Assembly (NCBI GenBank): GCA_036898135.1
Contig: JBAHVR010000308.1
Coordinates: forward strand, 257,501 to 321,500
DNA: 64,000 nt
Origin: Oncomelania hupensis
Lineage: Eukaryota; Mollusca; Gastropoda; Littorinimorpha; Pomatiopsidae
Direction of reading: 5' to 3'
Positions 44,368-56,165 of the stretch are shown here, in pieces. Positions within the stretch are counted from its first letter, which is position 1. Every line of letters starts with the position of its first letter. The notes under the pieces are model-generated. The model worked only from the letters and a program-made list of their open reading frames with translations, did not search any database and was not told where the DNA came from. A program made the position numbers and the translations under genes.

Positions 44368-45896
44368 TGTCACGAATATAGGGGGTTGGGGGGATGAGGG
44401 TTAGCAATTACTCCCCCGCGCTGTGTCGCCTCCCTTGGACTAGGCCGACGTGCGGTGACGTTCAGGGGAATAATGCTTGGGAGGGCTAAAGAATCATAGA
44501 AAGTTATAAGGACAGACGAGAAGAGTACAAACTAAACTAGTGGAAACTTGAACAAGGGAAGTCGGGTGGTATATTACAATATTAGACAATTTATTGTAAT
44601 GATGTAGGTCAGACGTAGTGGGTAGGCTTACGACTGAATCACGAGTGATAGTCTGTTATCGTACAGAGTAGCTGGGAGAAGTTCTGGTTTAAATATATAA
44701 AGTCAACAGGGGCGATTATGGACGGCTATCATCATGTGGCAACGGGGTATCTGGTTGATTAAGCGTGGGTAGCCAGATATCTGCAGAATTGTGGTGTGCG
44801 CAGAGTGCACACTTAACTGGGGGGTAAGTCGGCAGTTGTAGCCGCAGTAGACTGGATGGCGGTTGCGCAATGGTCCAGCGTGGCGTCAGTTGACCAGTCT
44901 AGGTCACTGGGTCGAGTTGTTGAGCAATAGGTGGCTTGTGGTAGAACCGGTCATCGGTACTTGCCGGTTGGGGCTGTATCTTTTTTCACGCTTCACAGTG
45001 ACAACCGGAGAATATGGGTTGCACGCAGCGGGTCTGAGTCTCGCAGTGGCCCGGTATAAGGACCCGTTCTGCAATGGAGTATTGGCTCAGTATCAGAGGG
45101 GCATCCATACTCTGGATGCCGCGCCATTCAGCGCGCATGCCAGTCAGATTTTGAATTTGGAAGCGCCGGTCAAGACTGACCGGTGCATTCCAACTGTCCA
45201 ACAATATCAACAAAGGCCATTAGGGTTTGGTGGAATTTAACAGCGGCCGATAACCTATAAGGGTTTCGGCGCCTTAGATGGGGTTATGGACAGCAGGGGT
45301 GGGTATTTACACAATAGGATCAGGGGAGAAGTAAAGGGTGTAAATACAGGACAATGGCGATTATATGCAATGGGGATTAACTGGGGTACTTTAGTCTAAG
45401 TAACAGGGCAACATGGCATGGGGGATCTATACAGGAATCTAGACAGGGGGATATACATGTATAAATACAAGCATGGCATGTGCAACAATCAGACTACAGA
45501 TAATGGGTACATGAAGCAAAATAGTATATCACAAGCAATACATCAAGACAAACCACAGACATGGACGTAAATATCTACAGGACATAAGACAGGTGATGGG
45601 GAGCTAAATGATATGAAATAAGTCACCACTCTTACCTTGACCAAGGAACGGGTTGAAACACAAGAATATTGGCGGAGCTCAGCGGTCGCAACGTGGGTGC
45701 AGACGTGTCTCGGCAGGCAGTGTGTTCTCTCGGGCTTGCGGAATTAGACTGACGAACCTAGGTCTGGCTTTTCCAAGGTCCAGTCCCAGGGTCACGTGGG
45801 ACTATCCCGAGGGGCGGGGCTTGGGTCGCTTGGTCAGCGGGCAAGTAGGGGGAAAGTGCCGCGAGCAGAGCCGGAGCTAGAAGTCCGACTGTGACA
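44368..45896 (-). repeat. Gypsy copy 2, 3' LTR
   Basis: 1,529 bp, ending against a G run on the minus strand at 45897 on, as in copy 1. Confidence 0.9.
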
Positions 45897-48683
45897 GAGG
45901 CCCCCCCCAAGGAAAAGGCGAGATCCTCGGCCTCGACGTAGAATCGGCCGATAGCTCCGGGGTCTGCTGCGGTGCGGGATGATGGTGGAGGTGGTCCAGG
46001 AGTAGCTGGGGCTGGACGGGGTTCCGGCGACGGCTAGTGGGTGGCGGCTGGAACGAACTCTGGGGCGTTGGCCCTCAGTGGGGACTCGGTGGAGTCGGAT
46101 GCGGGATGGCGGCTGAGGAAGTCCGCTCCGCGATTGTCCCTCCCTGGGATGTGTTCCAGCTGGCGGGGATCGGTGCGGAGGCGGTGCTTTCCTCTGGGGT
46201 TTCCGTGAGAGTACTATGCCGGCGCTGTAGGGGGAACGAGATGGAGCGATGACTCCGGCTTGTTGCAGAGCCTCAACCTCCTTCCTCACTACCTGCTGCT
46301 GGGATAGCGGGACGGGGTATGGTTTCTGGCGGACGGGCGTGGAGTCCGTCAGAGTTAGGTGAACTTCTTCGAGGTCCGTTCTCCCGGGTACGTCGGTTAG
46401 TACCTCCTTGTAGTCGGCTATGATGGAGCGTAGTTGGCGTTGCTGGCTGGCGGGGAGCGATGGGTCGAGAGATACGTCCCGGAAGGATTCCTTCCCATGT
46501 AGCGGATATTCGGCGACGCCGGTCTCTGTCCCATCCACCTTGACGGCCAGCGCGACCGTAAGTAGTGAGTGGGTATCCGGGGCGACTGTGGGCTGTTCCA
46601 GGTATCGCTTGAGTAGGTTGATATGGTGGGTCCTGGGTTTGCCGTCTACCTCGATGCGGTAGGTTGTTCGGGAGAGTTTCTCCAGCACCTTGTAGGGTCC
46701 TTGCCAGGCGATATCGAGCTTGGTTGTGCCGCTGGGGAGTAGTAGCAGGACCTGGTCTCCTACTTGAAGTTCTCGGTCGCGGGCGCGGCGGTTGTGATAT
46801 CGGGCCTGTCTCTCTCTCGCCTTCTTCAGATTGGCGGAGGCGGCTTTCCACGTGGCCTTAAGGGTCTCCTGGAGTTTGGTGACATACTTGGTGGCGTCGA
46901 CCGGTGTTTCGTCGAGCTTGGCGTCTGTCCAGCTGCGTCGCAAGGCAGCTAGGGGTCCAGAGAGGGGTCTCCCAAAGAGCAACGTGGACGGGGTGTAGCC
47001 GGTTGAGGTGTGTGGAGTCTCTCGGTACGCGAAGAGCGCTGAGGTGACGTAGCTGTCCCACGCGGTGGGTTGGTCGTCGGCGATCTTCCGTATGATGGAG
47101 ATGAGCGTCCCATTCAGGCGCTCGACCTGTCCGTTGCTGGCGGGGTGGTAGGGTGGAGTGCGGATGTGCCGGATGCGTAGTAGATGGAAGACTTCCTGCA
47201 TCAGTCTTCCCGTGAACTGTGACCCGTTGTCGGTCAGGATGCTTTTCGGGAATCCGACTCGCGTGAAGATGGCGACGAGCGCGTCGGCGACTCGGGCGGC
47301 GTCGATCTTCGGCAGGGTAACGGCCTCACACCACATTGAGCACGCGTCGACTAAGGTGAGCAGGTACTGGTTCCGCTTCTTGGTTCGCGGTAGGGGCCCA
47401 ACTATGTCGACGGCTACTCGTTGGAAAGGCGTTCCTACGACGACGGTGGGCCTGATGGTTACTGGTACGGTATGATGGCGGGGTGAGAAACGTTGGCACT
47501 GGCGGCAGGATTTGACGTACCGTTTTACGTCTTCTGTCATCCCGGGCCAGTGGTACTGCGCGCTGATACGCAGGGCGGTGGCTCCTATCCCCATGTGACC
47601 ACTCAGGGGCATGCTGTGGCCAAGTTCCAGGACTTGGGGGCGAAGGGTCGCGGGTACGACCAGCTGAGAGTGGTCGTCCTTCTGGCGGTACAAAAGTCCG
47701 TCCTTGACGTAAAAGTCCCCGGTCTTGGGTGGATTGCGCGCGGCGGGTAGCTTCCCGTAGCATTTGCGCAGGGTGGCGTCCTCTTCCTGGGCCTTCCGGA
47801 TTTGCTCCGGCATCTGGTTGGGTATCGGTGGTGGGGTCGCGGCTAGTTTCGTTTGGGCGCGCGTCTGGACGGCGGCCATCGACTCCACAGGCTGGGGCGG
47901 CATTCCTAGGAAGACGTATCGGCACCCAAGGATCAGGTCGTAGAGAGGCTGGTCCATCACGGCGGCTTGGATGGATCCCGTGACGTAGCTGCTGGCGACG
48001 TTGATCCGGGCGATAGGTAGCGTGGTGCTTGGCTGTGATGCGTCGGCCAGCTTCAGGGTGATCTGTTCGCCGGTCAGATCGCTGTCCCTGATCAGCGAGC
48101 GGCGGACGACGGCATCGAATGTTAGGCCGGTGTCGTAGAGGCAGTGTGCGGGGTGGTCGTTCACTGTCACCTGCTCTGTGACAGCCGGGCGATCGGTGGG
48201 CGTGGCGACGGGGGTCACCGGGTTCCCGTCGGGAGTGACTTGGCGCACGGCCAACACGTTTCCTTGTTTGCGACGCTGGTCGCTGAGGCGGCGAAAACAC
48301 TTTTCCCGGGTGTGTCCTCGGCGCTGGCAGTAGCCGCAGTAGAGCCCTCCGCTCCGCTTCCCAGGCTCTGTTCCGGTGTTTGGGCGTCCTTTAGGCGGGG
48401 GTGGACGGTTGTTCGCTGGCGAAACGGGCCGGCGAGATTGCTGGCGGGTTTCTGATGGCGAGGATGCTAGGGGTTCCCGGCGAGGCTGTCGGTCGTCGGG
48501 GTGGGCGGTCAGGTAGCGGTCCGCGACTATGATGAATTCCTCCAAGCGGGCGGCTCCCTGTTCGGCGGCGAAGGTCCGAAGTTCCCCCGGCATGGTTCCT
48601 TTCAGTTGCTCGGCCAGCATCAGTTCGAGCAGCCCATCGAAAGTCTTGGGCTCCTCCGTCTGCTCGATCCACTTGTCCCTCAT
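45897..48683 (-). pseudogene. Gypsy copy 2 polyprotein: late Gag, protease, integrase, RT stub
   Basis: A long open frame, 48683 to 45834. It opens inside the SCAN-like capsid region (LLELMLAEQLKGTMPGELRT), then the CCHC knuckle, the protease LYDTGLTFD, and a complete integrase: zinc region, VAVDIVGPLP, LTDNGSQF and the catalytic Glu in SNGQVERLNGTL, followed by the GPY/F module AWQGPYKVLEKLSRTTYRIE. RT begins (SPYSAGIVLSRKP) and stops. One extra C near 46200 shifts the frame. About 1 kb is deleted near 46180, so RT motif LRTDPRQL runs directly into the RNase H end LEHIPG. Residues after RKP, into the LTR, are out of frame. This copy shows integrase ahead of RT in one uninterrupted frame. Confidence 0.9.
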
Positions 48684-49521
48684 AGTGGCTAGCCGGTCGG
48701 CGAACTGGGTGAATTTCTCTCCCTTCTCTCTCCGGGAGTTACGGAAGCTCTTCCGGTAGTGTTCGCCGGAAAGTTCGAATCCGTGGAGCAGCGCTTTCTT
48801 TAGGGCGGGGTAGTCGCCCTCCTCGGCTGTCGGAGTCTTGGCGAGGATCTCGTATGCTTTCCCTTTTAGGCCGTGGCTCAGTTTCTTATACCAGTATTGC
48901 GGGTCGAGCTGGTTCTATCCCGCGACTCGCTCGAATCGGGCGAGGTAGACCTCAATGGATTCGTCGCGCTCGACGAAGGGGTCTAGGGTGAAGCTCATCC
49001 CCGGGATCGGCGGGATGATTGAAGATGGTCCGGAGCTGCCGGTAGAGCTGGAGGTGCTGAGGGCGAAATCGTCGCTCGCGGGCGATCCAAGGCCTAAGTC
49101 ACGGCGCTCGCGCTCGATCTGGAGCAGTTGTCGGCGCCTCTCGATCTCCCTATCCTTCGCCTTCTCTTCGCGCGCTGCGGCTCTCTCCTCCTCCTCTCTC
49201 CTCTCCTTCGCCTCCTCTCTCTTCCGTGTGGCGGCTCTCTCCTCTTCGGCGATTCTCTCTTTCTCCTCCTCTCGCTTCCGTGCGGCGGCTCTCTCCTCCG
49301 GCGATTCTCTCTTTCTCCTCCTCTCGCTTCCGTGTTGCTGCCCTCTCTTCCTCCTCTCTCTTCGCCTCCCGTTCCTTAGCCCTCTCCTCTCTCTTCAACT
49401 TCTCCTCCGCTATGTCTGCTTCCACGTTCGTGAGGACATAGTCCTTTAGCTCAGTGCCGGCGAGCCCTAAGCTCTCGCCAATACCCTTGTACTTGAGGGC
49501 GAGTTCTCCCCGGTCGGCCAT
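48684..49521 (-). pseudogene. Gypsy copy 2 early Gag, broken
   Basis: Starts at ATG 49521 with MADRGELALKYKGIGESLGL, as in copy 1, followed by the same coiled-coil repeats. A one-base loss near 49300 shifts the frame, and an in-frame TAG (minus strand, 48915-48917) interrupts the capsid part, where copy 1 has a normal codon. Gag of this copy cannot be made in full. Confidence 0.85.
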
Positions 49522-49874
49522 GGTAAGAGAAGCGACTTACCTCAAAGGTCCTAACCATGACGAAGGGGCGCTCACAGGGGGGTACACTGACAGCAAACAA
49601 GGGGCGGGCTGGAATGAAGCTAAGGTGAAATAACACAGGGGCGAATACAGCACAACACGGACACAGAGACAACAAGGCAATCAATCACAACATAAAAAAT
49701 GAAAGCAAGAAAAAACCTCTGTGTGCCACCACAACTCTGAAGAGCAAGCAGGGGACCTATGGGGCTAGGCTATACACTAACTAGACTAGGGGGCTAGGTC
49801 CTATCTCTACTAGGGCTGGGGTGGAAAGCTAAGGGGTGGACTGGGCAGGGGCTAGAAACCTAAGTCTTTTCTCC

Positions 49875-49888
49875 CGTCGGGGTCGCCA
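49875..49888 (-). promoter_or_regulatory. Gypsy copy 2 primer-binding site
   Basis: TGGCGACCCCGACG on the minus strand, seven bases from the LTR, identical to copy 1 although the LTRs differ. Confidence 0.7.
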
Positions 49889-49895
49889 AAATTAA

Positions 49896-51422
49896 TGTCA
49901 CGAATATAGGGGGTTGGGGGATGAGGGTTAGCAATTACTCCCCCGCGCTGTGTCGCCTCCCTTGGACTAGGCCGACGTGCGGTGACGTTCAGGGGAATAA
50001 TGCTTGGGAGGGTTAAAGAATCATAGAAAGTTATAAGGACAGACGAGAAGAGTACAAACTAAACTAGTGGAAACTTGAACAAGGGAAGTCGGGTGGTATA
50101 TTACAATATTAGACAATTTATTGTAATGATGTAGGTCAGACGTAGTGGGTAGGCTTACGACTGAATCACGAGTGATAGTCTGTTATCGTACAGAGTAGCT
50201 GGGAGAAGTTCTGGTTTAAATATATAAAGTCAACAGGGGCGATTATGGATGGCTATCATCATGTGGCAACGGGGTATCTGGTTGATTAAGCGTGGGTAGC
50301 CAGATATCTGCAGAATTGTGGTGTGCGCAGAGTGCACACTTAACTGGGGGGTAAGTCGGCAGTTGTAGCCGCAGTAGACTGGATGGCGGTTGCGCAATGG
50401 TCCAGCGTGGCGTCAGTTGACCAGTCTAGGTCACTGGGTCGAGTTGTTGAGCAATAGGTGGCTTGTGGTAGAACTGGTCATCGGTACTTGCCGGTTGGGG
50501 CTGTATCTTCTTTCACGCTTCACAGTGACAACCGGAGAATATGGGTTGCACGCAGCGGTCTGAGTCTCGCAGTGGCCCGGTATAAGGACCCGTTCTGCAA
50601 TGGAGTATTGGCTCAGTATCAGAGGGGCATCCATACTCTGGATGCCGCGCCATTCAGCGTGCATGCCAGTCAGATTTTGAATTTGGAAGCGCCGGTCAAG
50701 ACTGACCGGTGCATTCCAACTGTCCAACAATATCAACAATGGCCATTAGGGTTTGGTGGAATTTAACAGCGGCCGATAACCTATAAGGGTTTCGGCGCCT
50801 AAGATGGGGTTATGGACAGCAGGGGTGGGTATTTACACAATAGGATCAAGGGAGAAGCAAAGGGTGTAAATACAGGACAATGGTGATTATATGCAATGGG
50901 GATTAACTGGGGTACTTTAGTCTAAGTAACAGGGCAACATGGCATGGGGGATCTATACAGGAATCTAGACAGGGGGATATACATGTATAAATACAAGCAT
51001 GGCATGTGCAACAATCAGACTACAGATAATGGGTACATGAAGCAAAATAGTATATCACAAGCAATACATCAAGACAAACCACAGACATGGACGTAAATAT
51101 CTACAGGACATAAGACGGGTGATGGGGAGCTAAATGATATGAAATAAGTCACCACTCTTACCTTGACCAAGGAACGGGTTGAAACACAAGAATATTGGCG
51201 GAGCTCAGCAGTCGCAACGTGGGTGCAGACGTGTCTCGGCAGGCAGTGTGTTCTCTCGGGCTTGCGGAATTAGACTGACGAACCTAGGTCTGGCTTTTCC
51301 AGGGTCCAGTCCCAGGGTCACGTGGGACTATCCCGAGGGGAGGGGCTTGGGTCGCTTGGTCAGCGGGCAAGTAGGGGGAAAGTGCCGCGAGCAGAGCCGG
51401 AGCTAGAAGTCCGACTGTGACA
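49896..51422 (-). repeat. Gypsy copy 2, 5' LTR
   Basis: 1,527 bp, about 99% identical to the 3' LTR by eye. Confidence 0.9.
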
Positions 51423-51427
51423 GACCC

Positions 51428-53355
51428 TCCCCGCCATAATCTGATGGCGGTTGTGACTCTTTTGGATCCTCACGGTGCATGGCAGTGCAGTGACCGACTT
51501 TTCTGCACTTTTCACAATTCACGATGGCAGTGCATTTCTTGGCAATGTGGCTCGTAGAGGACAGGCACTTGAAACAGATTTTCTTTTCCTTAAGAAATGC
51601 AACGCGATCGTTCCACGACTTGGCCTTGAAAGCATTGCAGATCATCAGGGTATGCTGGGATTTGTGAATGGGACACTTAGCTGGTAACTCAGAGAGCTTG
51701 TCTTCATTCTCATTGATAGCTGTTTTCTTGACAAATGTTAGTCGATTTACTTGGCGCCCTTGTTCATGCAGCTTGTCTGACTCCGACTGAAAGTTGAACG
51801 CAGGGTCATTCAGAATTTTGCTTTGGGTACACACGAAATCCACCAAGTATGAAAATGGTGGGAAAGGAACACGGTGGTCTGTCTTGTACTTGAAGGCTTG
51901 AGTAATCCACTTTTGCTGGATGGCGTGTGGAAGTTTGCGTACGACAACATTTGCTCCTGTAGACGAGTTATATATCGCGAAGAGGGAGGACAATGTAGGG
52001 TTCTCAAGGGCACTCCGAATCTCATCTAACAAGTCACACAGTTCGAAGAGCTTCTTTCTGTCTTTAGGCGTAACTGGTGGAAACTGCTGCAACCTTGCTT
52101 TCAAACATGCCTCTACAAGTTCCGCAGAACCATACCTTTCCTCTAGCCGCTCCCAAAGCAGCCGAAGGCCACGCTCTGGGTTAGCCGCGTTGGACGCTCG
52201 AAGACTCAAGGCATACCTGCCAGACTCTGGCCCTAAATACTGACCAGAAGATCCAACTCTTCTTGTGGAGTCGCACCCAAGTCTTGCATGATTGCTCTGA
52301 AACTGTTTTGCCACACTGCAAAGGACTCAGGCTTCTCGTTGAAGTGGGAGTCGGGACAACATCAGCTCTTTCTTCAGCAGGAATCTGGAGAGGTCGCTTG
52401 CATCAGCTGATACCTTGGGTGCACCAGGGTTATCTAATTGTGGGATGAACTCTTTAGCTTGAGCGGAAAGCTTCGCATACGGGTGGTCAAAAGTGGCAAA
52501 ATCGGCCTGACGTTCCTCGTGATCTTTGGCTACTGACTGTACATGTGCTATGTCATTCTCTCTCGCTTCCCAAGCATGGAGGTTCTGTACATACTCGTGA
52601 GTTCTCTTCAGCTTGGAGGTTAGTGAGATGCTTCCATGTGACCTGGTAGCACTATTTTCCTCTGCAGCTTCCAGAAGGTTAGCTTCAGCGTCAGCTGCTG
52701 CGGCTTCTTTCTCTTCAGAGAGAAGTTTCAGTTCGGCCTCACATTCTTGCTTCAAACGCTCATGTTTTGCTTGTGCGATCTTGTCCTCTTCTTCAAGAAG
52801 AGCCTTCTTCCTATGAAGCTCCAATTCCTTTTGGGCAAACAGCAGTTTTGCTTTAGCCGCTTCAGCTTTCGCACGTCTGCGGGTAGCAGAGCTAGTAAGG
52901 GAAGAGGATGCAGTGATCTTGCTGCCAGCGAGTGACAGATCATCTTTTTCTTTCAAAACGGCTTGACATCGAGATACGCGCAAATTGTACATTGACAAAA
53001 AATGTTGTTTGTCATCTAAGCTTTCTTCATTCCGAGACCTGGACAAAAAGTCAAGATAGTTTTGCGACTCACGTTCATACTCAATAAGAGCAGCATTCAA
53101 ACCTTCAATGTTACCAACCTGTGAATCTAACAACTCGTCAATTTTATCACGGGGTTGGTTCACCTTTTTTAGCAAAGCGATTCTAGTGTTCACATATTGT
53201 TCTTTGCCTTTCTCTGTAAGGATTCTGATGCGCCGTTCTTCTTCTTGGTCAGCATCAGCGTTTTTCGTTTCTTGGGTGATAGGTTCATCACCCACTTTGA
53301 GCAGTACGTCTTCCTGTTGCTTGGTCGTCAGATCAGATTTCCCTGTAGCCGACAT
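51428..53355 (-). pseudogene. BEL Gag, frameshifted
   Basis: Starts at ATG 53355 (MSATGKSDLTTKQQEDVLLK). The first frame to about 52327 has a long coiled coil (KAEAAKAKLLFAQKELELHR) and ends in FLLKKELMLSRL. The middle piece (about 52345-52250) is in a third frame. The last frame, to 51428, has YLGPESGRYALSLRASNA, the DUF1759-type Gag core, and cysteine knuckles CFKCLSSTSHIAKKC and CEKCRKVGHC. So there are at least two frameshifts. Its end is cut by gypsy copy 2. Gag would form the particle and bind the RNA. Confidence 0.85.
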
Positions 53356-54001
53356 GGTGAGTAGTCCTTACAAGTTGGGGAAACTGTAGTTGACTGCTCC
53401 ACCCTTAGGATGTTTGCGTAGAGGTCGTCTCTGGTCTGCGATGCCCACATCAGCCGGACGCAAACTTGTTTTTTCCAACCTAGTTCCAGTCATTCGCCCA
53501 AAAAGGCAATCACCGAAGTCGAACGAAGCTCTCCGATGTGTTACGAGATGATGCCTGCATGACGACGACTAGTTGACATTAAAAATGATCCCTGTTGCTT
53601 CTAATTCTGTTCGATTTACACAGATTAGCATTTCGCAATGGTATACTTTTTTTTAATTATCGATCATATTTAATAGTTGCGTTCCTTGATTTGCATTTTG
53701 TTAGTTCTCAGCAGTAGACTAATAATACCACTCCCCATTTCCTGCATAGAACCAAGTAGACATTGTTATACAGTATACATAGGCTTAATCTATATTATAT
53801 ATTAGAAGTCAGTCTTCGCGCAGCGAAGAAGCTCACTAGCTGAATATAATTATTAGACCTGTATTGTTTGTTTTATACGTAAATAAATGTATAAATTACA
53901 GTATATCTATTCTAAACAATAATATTTAGGCCTATACTTTATAATATTTGAATCTTTAAATTTCCGGAGAAGGACGAGTAGGCTAAGTGAATTTTTTTAA
54001 T

Positions 54002-54205
54002 AACTCGAGATCAGAGTTAAATTAATAGTTAGTTAGTTATTCATTGCTTACAGGGTCTAGCGGACTGCAAAGAGCCGAATCAGGACCACAAAATCAAGAC
54101 AACTCGAGATCAGAGTTAAATTAATAGCTAATTAGTTATTCATTGCTTACAGGGTCCAGAGGACTGCAAAGAGCCGAATCAGGACCACAAAATCAAGACC
54201 ACAAC
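54002..54205. repeat. Tandem duplication of a repeat tail
   Basis: A block of about 100 bp (AACTCGAGATCAGAGTTAAA to AGCCGAATCAGGACCAC) occurs twice in a row. It contains the 3' block of the dispersed repeat at 9375, inverted. Confidence 0.7.
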
Positions 54206-54207
54206 TT

Positions 54208-54224
54208 TGCTAGTAGTAGTAGTT

Positions 54225-54287
<63 letters not shown>

Positions 54288-54326
54288 TAGTTATTTAGTT
54301 AAATCTTTAATTAATTTATTTGTTTC

Positions 54327-54386
<60 letters not shown>
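54208..54386. repeat. AGT and ATT microsatellites
   Basis: AGT units at about 54208-54288 and ATT units at about 54331-54386. Confidence 0.95.
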
Positions 54387-54387
<1 letters not shown>

Positions 54388-55311
54388 CTACTTAAAAAAA
54401 AAAAGAAAAGAATAGTGTGCTGCTGTGCGTGCTCAATGGTGTAAATATGGTCAGTGACGTTTTGTTTGTTTTTGCTGAATTTGGGTGTAACCCGAAATAT
54501 TCAGATGGTGTTACTGGTTATTTTTTGTTATAGATTTACCAAAGTTTTTAGATGATTTATGGAAATTTCCGCCTGCCACGCAACATTTTTTAAATACGTG
54601 TTTCTCATTAAAATACATATCATTGAAATACATATAACACATTTACTGTATCAGTTAAAAAGAATAATATTAGTTAAATAAATAATTGCTTTGGTGCTTG
54701 CAATAAAAATGTCAGTTTTTTGAGACCATTATAAACTTGCTTTGCCTTGGGCTGAAGGGACATCAACGTATCCATAGCGCTTTGAAGTTTTGTCATGGTT
54801 TTATTGTTTATATAGATGTGAAATCGTTGTATGTGCGCATTATGTGTTATGTATTACTTTTACTCTTTATTACTATTTGTGTCAATATATTAATCATCAT
54901 AAAATAATAATAATACTAACTGCTTCAAAATGCGAATCTCGACTTGACTTACAGCTTGAAGCTGTGCAGATCGAGAAAGAATTAGATCTAGAAGCAACAG
55001 CGGCTATTTTTATGCACGGATATTTCACCACAGGCTCTGAAGTCTTTTCTTTCGTCTTTGTAAACTCGTGGGCCTACTACATACGTACGTACCGTAGTAT
55101 AGTATGTAATTGAGGCCTACGAAAGACGAGACTTCCCAGCCTGTGGTTTCACGTAATGCTGCCAGCCTTCGTTCGTAAAACATCGGATAGCTTCGCTCGA
55201 CTCGGAGAGCTTCGTTCTACTTCGGTAATTGCCTTTTTCGGCGAATGACTGGAACTAGGTTGGAAAAAACAAGTTCGCCAGCCGGACAGCTCAGCCTTAC
55301 AAGTATTTCAC

Positions 55312-55862
55312 TGTTCTGCCTTGTTCTCAACAGGATGAGAGTGCAGAGAGTGTCACCAAACACATACAAACACGTCACCAATAATCTGGGTCAGATCATT
55401 TATTTACAGAATGACATGAGACGCAGTCATCATCTTGTATGCTCTAGTGTTGTATTGGTAAAATACTGAAAAATAAGAATGGGAAAAAGGTACTAAGCAC
55501 TTGTTTTCTTCGTGTTTCTATGTTTGAAACAATTTGAAATTAACAAACAATTTACATCCGTTTGATACAAAATCTACATGCAGCATAAAATCCGTTGAAA
55601 GTGCTATCCACTACGCCACCGCAAGCACAATAAATTCAAAGAGGAAAAATCAGTATCTAGCACATGACGAAGACGTAAAACGAAATGAACAAATGACCAC
55701 TTGTACACAAAACCATCATTATACATCCTAGGACGCCAATAACGGCTTACCAGAATAATGGAGCATTGAAAAGATATTCTCTGCTTTACAATACAAACAA
55801 TTATAAACTGACCTTGTGTGAACTGAGCAGGATTATCATGAAAAACAAACGAGTTTGGCTCT
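55312..55862 (-). repeat. BEL element 5' LTR, inner part
   Basis: Matches 32195 to about 32746 of the other LTR. It is interrupted at 55862 by a CR1-type LINE and resumes at 60017. Confidence 0.85.
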
Positions 55863-56165
55863 TCTTCTTCTTCTTCAGATTAATGTGCAAACCCCAATGT
55901 TGGGGAACAATACACATGTGTGGGACTTGACGGGAGCATGCGCCAGCACGTTAAAACATTTAAAAAAAAACACAAAACAAAAGAAAAAAAAACAACACAT
56001 TCAGGCACCCACCCCCTCTACTAGGGAAAGGGGGGGACACAGTGGGGTTTGGAGGACAAAACTATGATGCACTTGTAGGTTATTTAAAATAATTAAGAAA
56101 TTAATAATAGGTACAGGTAGCCCCTTAATAAGGCTTTTCTTTAACAAAATACTTTATTATTATAT

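Larger units (their letters stand above)
44368..51422 (-). mobile_element. Ty3/gypsy (Gmr1-like) element, copy 2, RT/RNase H deleted
   Basis: 7,055 bp with LTRs at 44368-45896 and 49896-51422 and GACCC duplicated at 44363-44367 and 51423-51427. It is inserted between the BEL Gag and protease regions. Gag, CCHC, protease and integrase are homologous to copy 1, but about 1 kb from early RT to the end of RNase H is missing. By eye the LTRs differ by about 15 substitutions and two indels in 1.53 kb. LTR sequence differs from copy 1, so this is a separate subfamily. Confidence 0.92.
53376..55294. repeat. Possible insertion in the BEL leader with inverted arms
   Basis: CCTTACAAGT occurs at 53366-53375 and 55295-55304, only 10 bp from the Gag ATG and 7 bp from the 5' LTR. 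Between them two arms of about 90-100 bp are inverted copies (about 53457-53560 and 55185-55287, with TTTTTTCCAACCTAGTTCCA). The inner 1.6 kb is AT-rich with microsatellites. This fits a transposon with a 10-bp target duplication, such as a Mutator-like element, but the arms are not exactly at the ends on the left side. Confidence 0.45.

Noticed and set aside
54790..55113. A 107-residue plus-strand ORF
   Set aside because: It lies inside the AT-rich BEL leader segment and has no recognisable domain.
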